Below are positions 44,602 to 53,800 of a stretch of 64,000 nucleotides of DNA, piece by piece; within the stretch, counting starts at the first letter, position 1; each line of letters opens with the position of its first letter. This DNA is from Atopobiaceae bacterium (GTDB taxonomy: Bacteria; Actinomycetota; Coriobacteriia; Coriobacteriales; Atopobiaceae): positions 16,301 to 80,300 of the forward strand of contig JAFWIE010000038.1 in assembly GCA_017533825.1 (NCBI GenBank). The letters are read 5' to 3'. The position numbers and the translations under genes are program-made. The notes under the pieces were generated by a model, which saw nothing but the letters and a program-made list of their open reading frames with translations, searched no databases and was not told the origin of the DNA.

Positions 44602-45696
44602 TCACCTCAGCCAAGGTCTAAACACCTCAAACAACGTGCGCTGACGGTTGATGAATTCTTTACTGCTACCAAGGCGCACAAATCGCTTGGTAAAGGACGG
44701 CCCCTCATGCTGTGCGATGACATGGACAATTCGTGCCGCACTCTTCATAAACGCCGACCTTGTCCTCACATCGTCATAGTTCAATCTGAACTCACGGTAA
44801 CCAAGCGTCTGATAATCGAGTGATCGCACGTGATCAATCTGGGGATTCTCCCCCTCGTTGTGTATCTCGCCCACATATTCGACCACCGATCGATACTTCC
44901 CCATCGTGAAGTCCGGAGTAATCGTTCGCCCGCCAATCGCTTGTCGCTCGTCAGGTGTAAGTGCCAGAGATTCGTTGGCCGAGAACTCCGTCAGCTGCAG
45001 CCCACCATACAAGTCCGGAAAGAAGAGGGCGGGTCCCATGAGCGACTCTTGCGGCGATCCGGAGTTGTCATACGCCATCGAAGCAACTTCCCTCGCGAGC
45101 GCCAGTCCCGCTTCGCGCCCATCTTTTTCCAACTCGTTGACGAGCGTCTTTACGTCCAGCCACGGCATTGTCCTATAGAAGACCTTACCGGTATGTGGAT
45201 TGAGCGGATCATGCGTGTAGGTACCACATAATTCAAGGCATAGCTTGAGCAGCATGAGCTTTGCCTTCGTATGCGTCATCTTGTCTGTACGCACAAGCTT
45301 GGAGAGTCGACCGGCCATCCCCAGCACCACGTTCGTTGCGCTCATCACATATACCCCAGTGGATTCCGGCACCAGCCGACTCGGGTTCTCCTTGTCTTGG
45401 GAGGTGAGCCGTAGAAATGGCTTTGCACCCCTCGGGCGCGTCAACACCCTACAATCCACGCGTTGCGATCGAATGCGATTCTTCGCACAAGGTACCACGA
45501 TGCCCAATTTGTCCTCATCACGCACATACATGTAACCCAAGAGCTTGGAGATGCCCAATCGATCCTGCCGAAAGTATCTGAGCGAGAGCGCTTCCGGTTG
45601 CATGTAATCACATGACTCTAGCGCCAGGCCATTCGACTTGCCTGCGGCTGCTCGCAGCAGCATCAATGAGTATCTATCGTCAAGAAAAATGTTCAT
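44602..45696 (-). CDS. Predicted PD-(D/E)XK nuclease-fold protein (DUF559/AbiEi-like), function unknown
   Basis: A 364-residue protein. The N-terminal half contains GVYVMSATNVVLGMAGRLS and LLKLCLELCGTYTHDP, text I associate with a Coriobacteriia-expanded family of AbiEi-like or DUF559-like proteins. The C-terminal half has acidic residues in the order of a PD-(D/E)XK core: Glu in GSPQESLMGPAL, Asp in RTITPDFTMGK, Glu in SVVEYVGEIHNEGE, then DHVRSLDYQTLGYREFRLNY. The usual catalytic Lys is not obvious, so activity is doubtful. Its codons are more AT-rich than the neighbours', and it is flanked by the 116-bp palindromes, both signs of transfer. The ribosome site is weak. A role in defence or genome maintenance is possible but unproved. 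Confidence 0.6.
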   Translation of the reverse strand: MNIFLDDRYSLMLLRAAAGKSNGLALESCDYMQPEALSLRYFRQDRLGISKLLGYMYVRDEDKLGIVVPCAKNRIRSQRVDCRVLTRPRGAKPFLRLTSQDKENPSRLVPESTGVYVMSATNVVLGMAGRLSKLVRTDKMTHTKAKLMLLKLCLELCGTYTHDPLNPHTGKVFYRTMPWLDVKTLVNELEKDGREAGLALAREVASMAYDNSGSPQESLMGPALFFPDLYGGLQLTEFSANESLALTPDERQAIGGRTITPDFTMGKYRSVVEYVGEIHNEGENPQIDHVRSLDYQTLGYREFRLNYDDVRTRSAFMKSAARIVHVIAQHEGPSFTKRFVRLGSSKEFINRQRTLFEVFRPWLR

Positions 45697-45970
45697 GAAG
45701 CTAGACTACCTTGGCGACATGCCCATAATTGTGACCTTCTTGGCCAAGGTGACAGTAATTTCCCGGATATTACTCACCAATTGAGCGAAAAACAGCCTTT
45801 CGCAGGTAGGAATATCTATGAAATAACTCTCTCTTCACATTAGCACCTCCCATCTCGCACAGTCATTCACGGTAAACGGTAGTTATTCTGCCCTAAGCGT
45901 CAGTATTATGTCTTTAGGCCATACTATTTCGATATTTATATACAGAAGCGGTTTTCTACAAATGTTTGAC

Positions 45971-46117
45971 CCACGTTGGGCAGGACCGTGCTGGGTAGGC
46001 ATGCGTTGGGTAGGCCCGTGCTGGATAGGACTGTGCTGGACAGTCCCACGCTGGGAAGGCCCGTGCTGGATAGGACAGTGCTGGCTAGGTCCGCGTTGGG
46101 TAGGCCCGTACTGGGCC
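45971..46117. repeat. 15-bp minisatellite (about 10 units), open in both directions
   Basis: About ten imperfect copies of a 15-bp unit (consensus CGTGCTGGGTAGGCC) run head to tail. As 15 is a multiple of three, frames stay open: forward 45908-46225 would give a 105-residue protein with W-rich pentapeptides (GPCWI, GPRWV), and reverse 45883-46119 would give Gln/Pro-rich pentapeptides (GPTQR, GPSQH). Neither has a good ribosome site, so no gene is called. The preceding 45697-45970 is AT-rich and shows no gene. Confidence 0.85.
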
Positions 46118-46244
46118 ACATATCGTCGCAGTAGTCGCCTGGCAAGCTCAATGCAGCCAATGACCAGATCATTACGTAAGAGAAAATCACTGTCCCAGGC
46201 TCATTACCTCTGCGGGAACTTTTGAGAGAATCGCCGCTTCAAGC

Positions 46245-46360
46245 CCATCACTTCTGAGGATGTGCAATTTCGATCATCCACAGAGGGGGACTATGTACAA
46301 TTGCCGGGTCAGATTGTACATAGTCCCCCTCCCAGAATGACCCGAATTGTACATCCTCAA
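46245..46360. repeat. 116-bp nested palindromic element, copy 2
   Basis: Copy of the element at 44415-44530, in direct orientation. One substitution weakens the outer arm (GATGTGCAATT) and one lies between arms; the 19-bp inner arms are intact. It closes the 1.8-kb island that contains the nuclease-like gene and the minisatellite. After it, 46361-46481 is a purine-rich stretch with the motif GGTAAGGCGGGC twice and no gene. Confidence 0.9.
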
Positions 46361-46481
46361 TCGTTATTGCCCTGCAGGGGCGCTATGAGGAAAAGGGCGG
46401 GGTAAGGCGGGCAGAAAGGCCGGAACGGACGTCGGAGCGGGTACTGAGGGTAAGGCGGGCGGAAACAGGCGACTTGTCACA

Positions 46482-46522
46482 TAAAAGGAGAGCGCCCCCG
46501 GCCGATGGGCTCAGGGACGCTC
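46482..46522 (-). terminator. Terminator after the EF-G-like gene
   Basis: On the reverse strand, GAGCGTCCC and GGGGCGCTC (one mismatch) enclose a 15-nt loop and are followed by TCCTTTTAT. It lies about 75 bp past the stop. Confidence 0.7.
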
Positions 46523-46596
46523 CGAATGTTCGGCGAAACAAGTTCGGCGGTACGCGCCGGTCGGCACGAACCTACGAACTCGCCCTAACTGTTGAC

Positions 46597-48657
46597 TTAG
46601 CGCTCGCCGGATGCGCGACGATCCTGGTACTCCTGCGCCAGACGCTGCTGCACGTCGTGCGGCACCTGCTCGTAGCCGCTGACCTCGAGCTCGAACTCGC
46701 CGGTACCGCGCGTGAGGGAGCGCAGACGCGTCGCATAGTCGGTGACCTCAGCGTACGGCACGGTGGCCTCAACGCAGGTCTCGCCGGCACCAGCGGCAGC
46801 CATGCCCTCGACGCGGCCGCGGCTCGCCGAGATATCGCCCATCACGGCACCCGCGTAGCTCTCGGGCACGGTAATCTTCATGTGGGCCATGGGCTCGAGC
46901 AGCACGGCGTCGGCACCCTTGATGGCATCCTGGAAGCCCAGACGCGCAGCCGTCTTGAAGGCCATCTCGTTGGAGTCAACGGGGTGGAACTGACCGTCGT
47001 ACACAGCGACCTTCACGTCGATGACGGGATAGCCAGCAAGCACGCCACCGCGCATGGTCTCCTGCACGCCCTTGTCGATGGCAGGGATGAAGCCGCGCGG
47101 GATGGCACCGCCCACGACTTCGTCGAGGAACTCGTAGCCCTCGCCCGGATTCGGCTCGATGCGCAGGCGGCAGTCGGCGAACTGGCCGGAGCCACCGGTC
47201 TGCTTCTTGTGGCGACCATGGCCGGTGGAGGTGCGACGGATGGTCTCGCGATACGGAATGCGCAGCTTGACGGTGTGAGCAGTAACGCCGGTACGGTCCT
47301 CCAGGCGCTCGAGCAGGACGCTGACCTGCGCCTCACCAATGGCGGAGATGACCGTCTGACCGGTCTCCTCGTCGCGCTCGACCTTGAGGGTGGGATCGGC
47401 GTCGGAGCTGCGCTCGAGGAAGGCGTACAGCTTGCCCTCGGTACCGCGCTGATCCGGCTCGATGGCGATGCGATACAGGCTGTTGGGGAAGCGGAACGCG
47501 GCGGCCTCGACCTTGCCCGTGACGGAGAGCGTATCGCCCGTGAGCGCGTCGAGCTTCGGCACGACGACGATGTCGCCAGCGGCTGCGGACTTGACGTCGG
47601 CCGTCTCACGGCCGGTCATCACATACAGGTGGCCGAGACGCTCGGACTTGCGAGTGCGTGCGTTGGTGAGCTCGGCACCCGGCGTGATGGTGCCAGAAAG
47701 GACCTTGATGAAGGAGAGCTTGCCGTTCTGAGGATCGTTGAGGCTCTTGAACACGAACGCCACGGGGCGATCGTCGTCCGGGTCGATGTCGAGCTTCTCG
47801 CCGTTGATCAGCGGGATGCGTCCGAAGTCGGCCATGGTGGGGAACCAAGCGACGACGGCGTTGAGGAACGAGATGATGCCCTCCTCCTTGACGGCAGCGC
47901 CGGCAAAGACGGGGACGAAGATGCGCTCGCGAATAGCAGTGGAGAGGCAGTTCTCGATGTCTTCCTGCGTGACTTCCTCGCCCTCGAGGTATGCCATCAT
48001 CACTTCGTCGTCAGCCTCGGCCACGAGGTCGATAAGGGTCTCGTGCGCTTCCTCGGCGGCGTCGGCATACTCGGCAGGAATCTCTTCCTCGACGACCTTG
48101 CCCTTCTCGAGGTGACGAGCCTTCATGTGCACGACGTCAATGACGCCCTTGAAGTCGGCCGCAGTGCCCATGGGAATGGTGACGGCACCGACGTTGTTGC
48201 CGAAGCGCTCCTTGCAAAGGTCAAGAGCGGTATCGAAGTCGGCCTCGGGCTTGTCGAGGCGGTTGATGAAGACGGCGCGGGCCAGCGAAAGATCCTCGGC
48301 GGCATACCACAGACGCGTGGTGGTGGTCTGCGGACCGTCATTGGCATCCACGACGAAGAGGGCCGTCTCGGCCGCGCTCATTGCCGTATATGCATCGCCC
48401 ACGAAGTCAGGATAGCACGGTGCGTCTAGGACATTGATGCGGGTGCCATTCCACTCGATCGGCGCCATGGTCGTCGAGATGGAGAAACCGCGCGCGCTCT
48501 CCTGCGCATCGTAGTCGAGGGTGGGCTTGGTACCGGCGTGCCCCCCCAGACGAGAGGTCTTGCCGGACAGATGAAGCATGGCCTCGGCGAGCATGGTCTT
48601 TCCCACGCCGCCTTGGCCAACTAGAACCACGTTTTTGACCTGCTGTTCCTTTGCCAT
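46597..48657 (-). CDS. EF-G-like translational GTPase (FusA2 type)
   Basis: A 686-residue protein with the five-domain EF-G layout. The P-loop is VGQGGVGKT, G3 is DAPCYPDF where EF-G has DTPGHVDF, and G4 is NRLDKPEADF. Domain IV/V text is also present (TSTGHGRHKKQTGGSGQFAD, SRGRVEGMAAAGAGETCV). The catalytic His after G3 is replaced by Tyr, and the G3 glycine by Cys, as in the EF-G2 group, which binds ribosomes but is not the main translocase; the true fusA should be elsewhere. It starts with a clean GAGGAGG site. It is monocistronic. Confidence 0.92.
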   Translation of the reverse strand: MAKEQQVKNVVLVGQGGVGKTMLAEAMLHLSGKTSRLGGHAGTKPTLDYDAQESARGFSISTTMAPIEWNGTRINVLDAPCYPDFVGDAYTAMSAAETALFVVDANDGPQTTTTRLWYAAEDLSLARAVFINRLDKPEADFDTALDLCKERFGNNVGAVTIPMGTAADFKGVIDVVHMKARHLEKGKVVEEEIPAEYADAAEEAHETLIDLVAEADDEVMMAYLEGEEVTQEDIENCLSTAIRERIFVPVFAGAAVKEEGIISFLNAVVAWFPTMADFGRIPLINGEKLDIDPDDDRPVAFVFKSLNDPQNGKLSFIKVLSGTITPGAELTNARTRKSERLGHLYVMTGRETADVKSAAAGDIVVVPKLDALTGDTLSVTGKVEAAAFRFPNSLYRIAIEPDQRGTEGKLYAFLERSSDADPTLKVERDEETGQTVISAIGEAQVSVLLERLEDRTGVTAHTVKLRIPYRETIRRTSTGHGRHKKQTGGSGQFADCRLRIEPNPGEGYEFLDEVVGGAIPRGFIPAIDKGVQETMRGGVLAGYPVIDVKVAVYDGQFHPVDSNEMAFKTAARLGFQDAIKGADAVLLEPMAHMKITVPESYAGAVMGDISASRGRVEGMAAAGAGETCVEATVPYAEVTDYATRLRSLTRGTGEFELEVSGYEQVPHDVQQRLAQEYQDRRASGER

Positions 48658-48737
48658 ATGAACCTCCTCTGCTCAAGGTCATTCGCACATAGAGTTCAGC
48701 ATACACGTGTTGACTTGCGCGCGGAACCACATATCGG

Positions 48738-48792
48738 GGAGCGGTGCAACGCGTTGCGCCACGGCCGTCCGTTGCTGCCGTGGCACCGCTCC
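48738..48792. other. Predicted three-way-junction structure upstream of the EF-G-like gene
   Basis: A 9-bp outer stem (GGAGCGGTG/CACCGCTCC) encloses two inner helices: a self-palindrome CAACGCGTTG and a 7-bp stem CCACGGC/GCCGTGG. The structure lies between the PepSY gene stop (48830) and the EF-G-like start (48657), so it may end the PepSY transcript or regulate the GTPase leader. No known riboswitch motif is recognised. Confidence 0.5.
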
Positions 48793-48829
48793 GATGCCCT
48801 TCTTGCTGCGAGAAAGGCGTCACCTCGGG

Positions 48830-49396
48830 TTATTCGACGTCCTCGTCTGCCCAGGCCTCGGCGTCTGCGCCCTCATCGACCGGCTGGACCTCTTCCTCCT
48901 CCGACGCCTGCTCGCCGGAATACGAGTCCTGCACGTCCCACACGTCTCCGCTGTACGCATCGACCGTCACGGTGTAGTGCGCGTCGTCGAAGTCGAACTG
49001 GACCACGTAGTGCGGCGCGTCGCCGCCGACCTTGAGCTCCGCCCATGCGTTGCGGACGTTGTTGTTGTCGGCAGCCTCGGCCACGGCGCAGTTGATGGCC
49101 TCCTGCTCGCTGAGCATCGGCTCCTCGGCCTGAGCCTCAGGGGCTGCGGGCGCCTGCGACGTGGACTGCGTCGTGGTCTGGGCCGTCGTCTGCTGCTGGG
49201 GTGCCGCGGCGGACCTGTTGAAGAGACGACCGACCAAGCCGCTTCCGAAGGCGACCGCCGCGACGATGGCCAGCGTGGCCACGACGCCGATGACGACGCC
49301 CTTCGTGGTGGAGGATCCACGCCTGTCATCGACCGCCATCTGGGGTCGGCGCGTGCGGGGGTTCTGTCGGCGAATCGTGGGGTCGTTGTTGCTCAT
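48830..49396 (-). CDS. Membrane-anchored PepSY-like protein
   Basis: A 188-residue protein with a cytoplasmic, Arg-rich N-terminus, one membrane helix (GVVIGVVATLAIVAAVAFGSG), a Thr/Gln/Ala-rich linker and a PepSY-like unit at about residues 95-155 (EQEAINCAVAEAADNNN, YVVQFDFDDAHYTVTVDAYSGDVWD). The tail is acidic. PepSY units are thought to inhibit or modulate peptidases at the cell surface. Only one unit is seen. The ATG at 49396 has a GGAAGGAA site upstream. Confidence 0.8.
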   Translation of the reverse strand: MSNNDPTIRRQNPRTRRPQMAVDDRRGSSTTKGVVIGVVATLAIVAAVAFGSGLVGRLFNRSAAAPQQQTTAQTTTQSTSQAPAAPEAQAEEPMLSEQEAINCAVAEAADNNNVRNAWAELKVGGDAPHYVVQFDFDDAHYTVTVDAYSGDVWDVQDSYSGEQASEEEEVQPVDEGADAEAWADEDVE

Positions 49397-49500
49397 GGTT
49401 GCGTTCCTTCCTTTGGCATGTCGTTGTTCTGGTGAATAATATGTTAACGGAGCCGCGTGGTCTCACGTCCACATGACCTCCACGCCCGCGCGACGAAGGC

Positions 49501-49555
49501 GTGATCGAAGGGGCGTCTTCCCTTTCGATCGCGGGGACACTCCCCTTTCGATCAC
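49501..49555. repeat. REP-like palindrome (GTGATCGAA arms) with GTCCCC-like core
   Basis: Perfect 9-bp ends GTGATCGAA and TTCGATCAC bracket a centre with CCCTTTCGATC twice and GGGGACACTCCCC. It lies immediately before the methyltransferase promoter, so it may influence that gene. Confidence 0.55.
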
Positions 49556-49574
49556 TTGCGCTACACTTAGGGGC

Positions 49575-50771
49575 ATGGGATACAAGACGTACACATGCCC
49601 GATCGCCAAGCGCTGCGGTGGCTGCGAGCTGCTCGCGGTACCATACGACTTGCAGCTCAAGCGCAAGCAACAGGCGATGAAAGAACTCTTCCGCGAAGTC
49701 TGTGCCCAAGACGCTCTCGCCGTTGACCCCATACGCGGCATGGACGTGTCGCTCGCCTATCGCCACAAGGCGGCGACACCCTTCGCGCCTGGTTCGCGTG
49801 CAACGGGTGGCAGGATGCGCTGCGGCTTCTACGAGCGGGGCACGCATCGTATCGTCTACTGCAAAGAGTGCCTCGTCGAAGCAAAGGGAGCCCGACGCAT
49901 TCTCTGCGATGTCGCCCGCGTGGCGGACGAGCTTCACATCCCTGCCTATGCGGAGGACCGCGGCCGCGGCGTGCTGCGCCATGCCGTCGTGCGCATGGGC
50001 TATGCGACGCATGATGTGCTGCTCACCATAGTGACCAACGGGACGACCCTCCCCCATGCAGAGCGATTCGTGCAACGTCTGCGCAGGCTTCACCCCGAGC
50101 TCACCGTCATCGTGCAGAACGTCAACGACCGACGCACGAACGCGATTCTCGGCACACGCAACCGCACGCTCTTCGGCCCCGGCGTCATGCACGACAAGCT
50201 GCTCGGCTGTACATTCGAAATCGGTCCCACGAGCTTCTATCAGACCAACCCCGCCCAGACCGAGGTCCTGTACCGGCTCGCAATCGAGGGAATCGACAAG
50301 GACGAGGCAGGCAATCCCGAGACTCTCCTCGACGCCTACTGCGGCACGGGCACCATCGGCATCTGCGCGGCAAAGGCGGCCGAACGAGAGAATTGCTCGC
50401 TGCAGGTGATTGGCGTCGAGCTCGTGAGCAACGCCGTGGGTTGCGCACGGCGCAACGCCCGCGCCAACGACGTATCCGAGAAGTGTCGATTCGTGTGCTC
50501 GGATGCCACCGAATGGATGGCCTCGCAGCAGCGCTCCGCCGTCGACGCCGTCGTGCTCGACCCTCCGCGGGCCGGCTCGACGCCCGAGTTTCTCGCCGGC
50601 GTCGTCAGCCTCGCACCGAAGCAGGTGGTGTACGTCTCGTGCAACCCCGCGACTCAGGTGCGCGACCTTGCCACCTTGCGTGAGGGAGGATATGCCGTGC
50701 GCCGCATCATTCCCGTGGACCTCTTTCCCCACACGAAGCACGTCGAGACGGTCGTTCATTTGTCTCGCTAA
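49575..50771 (+). CDS. rlmD: 23S rRNA uracil-C5 methyltransferase, RumA/RlmD family
   Basis: A 398-residue SAM-dependent RNA methyltransferase. The N-terminus holds the iron-sulfur Cys (CPIAKRCGGCE, and a fourth in VYCKECLV). The SAM site is LLDAYCGTGTIGI, followed by LDPPRAG and the nucleophilic Cys in VYVSCNPATQVRDL. There is no N-terminal TRAM domain, as in RlmC, so the exact uridine (1939 or 747) is uncertain. The ATG at 49575 is chosen because it gives the family start and sits seven bases after a TACACT -10-like box; the upstream frame (from 49473) crosses the REP-like palindrome. Confidence 0.9.
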   Translation: MGYKTYTCPIAKRCGGCELLAVPYDLQLKRKQQAMKELFREVCAQDALAVDPIRGMDVSLAYRHKAATPFAPGSRATGGRMRCGFYERGTHRIVYCKECLVEAKGARRILCDVARVADELHIPAYAEDRGRGVLRHAVVRMGYATHDVLLTIVTNGTTLPHAERFVQRLRRLHPELTVIVQNVNDRRTNAILGTRNRTLFGPGVMHDKLLGCTFEIGPTSFYQTNPAQTEVLYRLAIEGIDKDEAGNPETLLDAYCGTGTIGICAAKAAERENCSLQVIGVELVSNAVGCARRNARANDVSEKCRFVCSDATEWMASQQRSAVDAVVLDPPRAGSTPEFLAGVVSLAPKQVVYVSCNPATQVRDLATLREGGYAVRRIIPVDLFPHTKHVETVVHLSR

Positions 50772-50780
50772 CGTAAAAAG

Positions 50781-50813
50781 AGCGGGGCACTCTCTCGGGG
50801 AGAGTGTCCCGCT
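50781..50813. terminator. Bidirectional terminator between rlmD and the giant adhesin
   Basis: Fourteen-bp arms AGCGGGGCACTCTC and GAGAGTGTCCCGCT (one G-T pair) with a 5-nt loop lie between the convergent stops at 50771 and 50819. Five A precede and three T follow, so the reverse-strand (adhesin) side has the better T-run. Confidence 0.85.
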
Positions 50814-50818
50814 TTGTG

Positions 50819-53800
50819 CTATCGGCGACGGCGACGCACGCCTTCGACGACGCATGCCATCGCGGGAATCAGCAGGGCCCACGACGCGACCGTGGGATCT
50901 GCGGTGCGCGGTATTTCCGTACGCCTCGTCACCGTCGTAGTGGTCGTCGATCGCGCGGGCGGAATGCCGTTGCGAGTCCACTGCGCCACGAAGGTATGGT
51001 CCTCCGTCACCGTGTACTTGTCGCCGGGGTGGTACTCCGAGCCCTTCCAGTACGTAAAGGTGCTTCCCAGGAGCGTCGGAGCAGCGATGATGGTGATCTC
51101 GTCTCCGTAGAAGTGCTCCTCGGTGACCTTGTCCTTCCTTCCGTTGATCGTTCCTCCGTTGGGATCGTACACGATAACAAACACCTGACGGAAGAAGACC
51201 TTGAGCAGCAACGACCCATCCTGCGCCACGACGCCAGAGAACGCGTCCGTGGCACGCTCGTCAAGAACGTATCGCTCCTGCTGAGGCGTCTTATCCTCAT
51301 CCGTGACGCTGACGGTCGCGCCGATCGCTGTCGTGCGCCTGCTGGCGGCATCGGGCTTCTCGGCGTAAGCGCCCGCCTTCTCGTAGAAGAACTGCACGGT
51401 GTAGGGCGCTTGCGTGGGATCGGGGTCGGGATCGGGATCAGGATCTGGGTCGGGATTCACGACGTGCGTGTTCGTGACGGTAAAGCCGCCCTCGGCCTCG
51501 CCCGACACGCTCGCCTCGTAGCCGTCCGGCACGTCGTCCTCGGCGACGGTGTAGGCGACCTCCTCGCCGGACTCGCCCACCTTCGGCAGGCCCTCCCACG
51601 TGTGGGCCCAGCCGCCCTCGGCGCTGAGCTCTGCCGAGGCGACCTCCTCGCCGTCGGCGAGCAGGCTCACGGTGACGGACGCGGGGCGGATCCCGTCGGC
51701 GTCGTCGGAGTCGTCCCAAGCCTTGGTGACGGTCACGGACGTGGTCTCCGGGTCGGGGTCCGGGTCGGGGTCCGGGTTGACCTCGCGTGTGTTCGTGATG
51801 ACGTAACCCGTCTCCGCTTTGCCCTCGACGGCACTCATGTAGCCCGCGACCGCATCCTCGGTGACGGTATAGGCAATCTGCGTTTCGCCGGCGTACTTGC
51901 CATACTCCTCGAACTGGAAGCACCAGCCGTCCGCTGCGCTCACAGGCTTCTGAGCGACTTCCACGCCATCGGCAAGCAGTCGCACGGTGATCGACGCGGG
52001 ACGCTCCGCCTCATACCCGAGGTCGTCCCAAACCTTCTTGCCCTCAATCGTCACGACCTCGGGCGTGTGCGTGTTCTTGACGATGAATCCGGTCTCGGCA
52101 CTGCCCAGGATGTCTACCGCATACGTCTTCGCAGTGTCCTCGCCGCTCAAGATGTCAGTGTGGACCTCCTGCACGGTGTACGTGATCTTCTGGCCGTACT
52201 TGTCCTTCTCGGGCAGATTCGCGAAGACGTACGCATCGTTCTCGTAGTCGCTCAACACAAAGAAGTACTTCTCGCCATTGAGCTCCTCGCCATTCGCCAG
52301 AAGTCGAATCGTCACGTAATTCGGTCGGATCTGGTCATAGTTGCCCCGGTCGTCCCAGACGCGCTGGACACGAATGCTTACCTTGCCGGGGTTGTAGGTG
52401 TTGGTTACGTCATAGCCACTCAACGTGGTGGTGTAGTTCTCGACGGCGTCCTCCGCGACGTCGTAGGCAATCTCCCTGCCGGCGTCATACTTGGACAGGC
52501 CCTCGAACTTCCAGTTCCAGCCCTCGTCCGTCGCGGCATCGCCCGAGACGACCTTCGACTGTTGCTCGATGCCATCGGCGAGCAGGCGCACGGTTATGGA
52601 GGCTGGCCGCAGCAGGTGATCGTTGCTACCGTCCACCCAAGTCTTGCCTCCCTCCACCGTCACGGTCTCGGGCGTGTGGGTGTTGGTGATGACGAAGCCG
52701 GTCGTCGCATCGCCGGTGGTATCGATCGCGTAGGTGCCGGGGCCGTCGGTCCCCGTGAGCACGTCCGTGCGTTCCTCTTCCACGGTGTAGGCGATGTCCT
52801 TGCCCTCGGCGTCCTGCTTGGGCAGGCCCGTGAAGGAGTACGCGTCGTCATCGTAGCTGCTCAGGATGACGAAGCCCTTCTCGCCGGCAACCGGCTCCCC
52901 GTTTGCCCTGAGCACGACTTTGACGAAGTCGGGGCGAATGCCGTCCTGATTCTGGGCGTCCTCCCACGCCCTGGCGACGTCCACGTGTGTCTTTCCCCTA
53001 TCCAGGGTGTTTCGCACGTTGGCCCCCCGGTAGGTCGGCGCATAGTTGTCGATGGCGTCCTCGGTCACCGTATATGTGACCTTGCTGCCCTTCTGGTACA
53101 CGGGCAGGCCCTCGAACTTCCATGCCCACTCGTCCCGCGCGCTCACCACCCGCTTGGCGAGCTCCTTCCCGTCGGCCCGCAAGCGCACGGTGATGGTCTT
53201 TGGGCGCAGGGCCGCGTAGTCATTCGAATCGACCCAAGTCTTGGCGCCCTCGATGGTCGTGGTCTCCGGCTCATGCACGTTGGTGATGGTGAAGTCATCC
53301 TTCGCGCTGCCGGTAACTTCGGCCTTGTAGCCGTCGACGGCATCCTCGGTGACGGTGTAGGTGATGGGCTTCCCGTCTTGGTTTGCCACGAGCTGCGAGA
53401 AGGTGCCCTTCCAGTCGTTGTTCTGGGAGAGATCCAGCTTGACGTCGGTCGTCTTGCCGTTGGCCACAAGCCAGACGGTGACGGAGTCCGGGCGCTTGCC
53501 GTCCTGATCGTCCGCGTCCTCCCAGACCTTCCGGACGCTCACGTCGATCTTGCTGGGGTTGTGTCGGTTCGTAATGGTGAAGCCCGCCGCTGCGGTTCCG
53601 CCGACCGCCGTCTCGTACGAGTCGATCGGGTCCTCGGTGAGGGTGTAGGTAACCTCTTGGCCATTCGCATAGCGATACAAGCCGTCAAACTCCCACGACC
53701 AGGAGCCGTCTTCCGCCGCCTCGATCGTCTTGGTCATGACATCTGCATCCGATCCCTCGCGCTTCACGTGCACGGTGATCGACTTGGGTCGTATGCCATC

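Noticed and set aside
45971..46117. CRISPR array at the 15-bp repeats
   Set aside because: Units are contiguous with no spacers, are too short and imperfect, and no cas genes are near.
45908..46225. W-rich 105-residue forward frame over the minisatellite as a real gene
   Set aside because: No ribosome site, and openness follows from the 15-bp period; kept as a finding but not as a gene.
46474..48429. A 651-residue forward frame opposite the EF-G-like gene
   Set aside because: It is an antisense shadow in high-GC coding DNA; the reverse frame has clear EF-G domains and a ribosome site.
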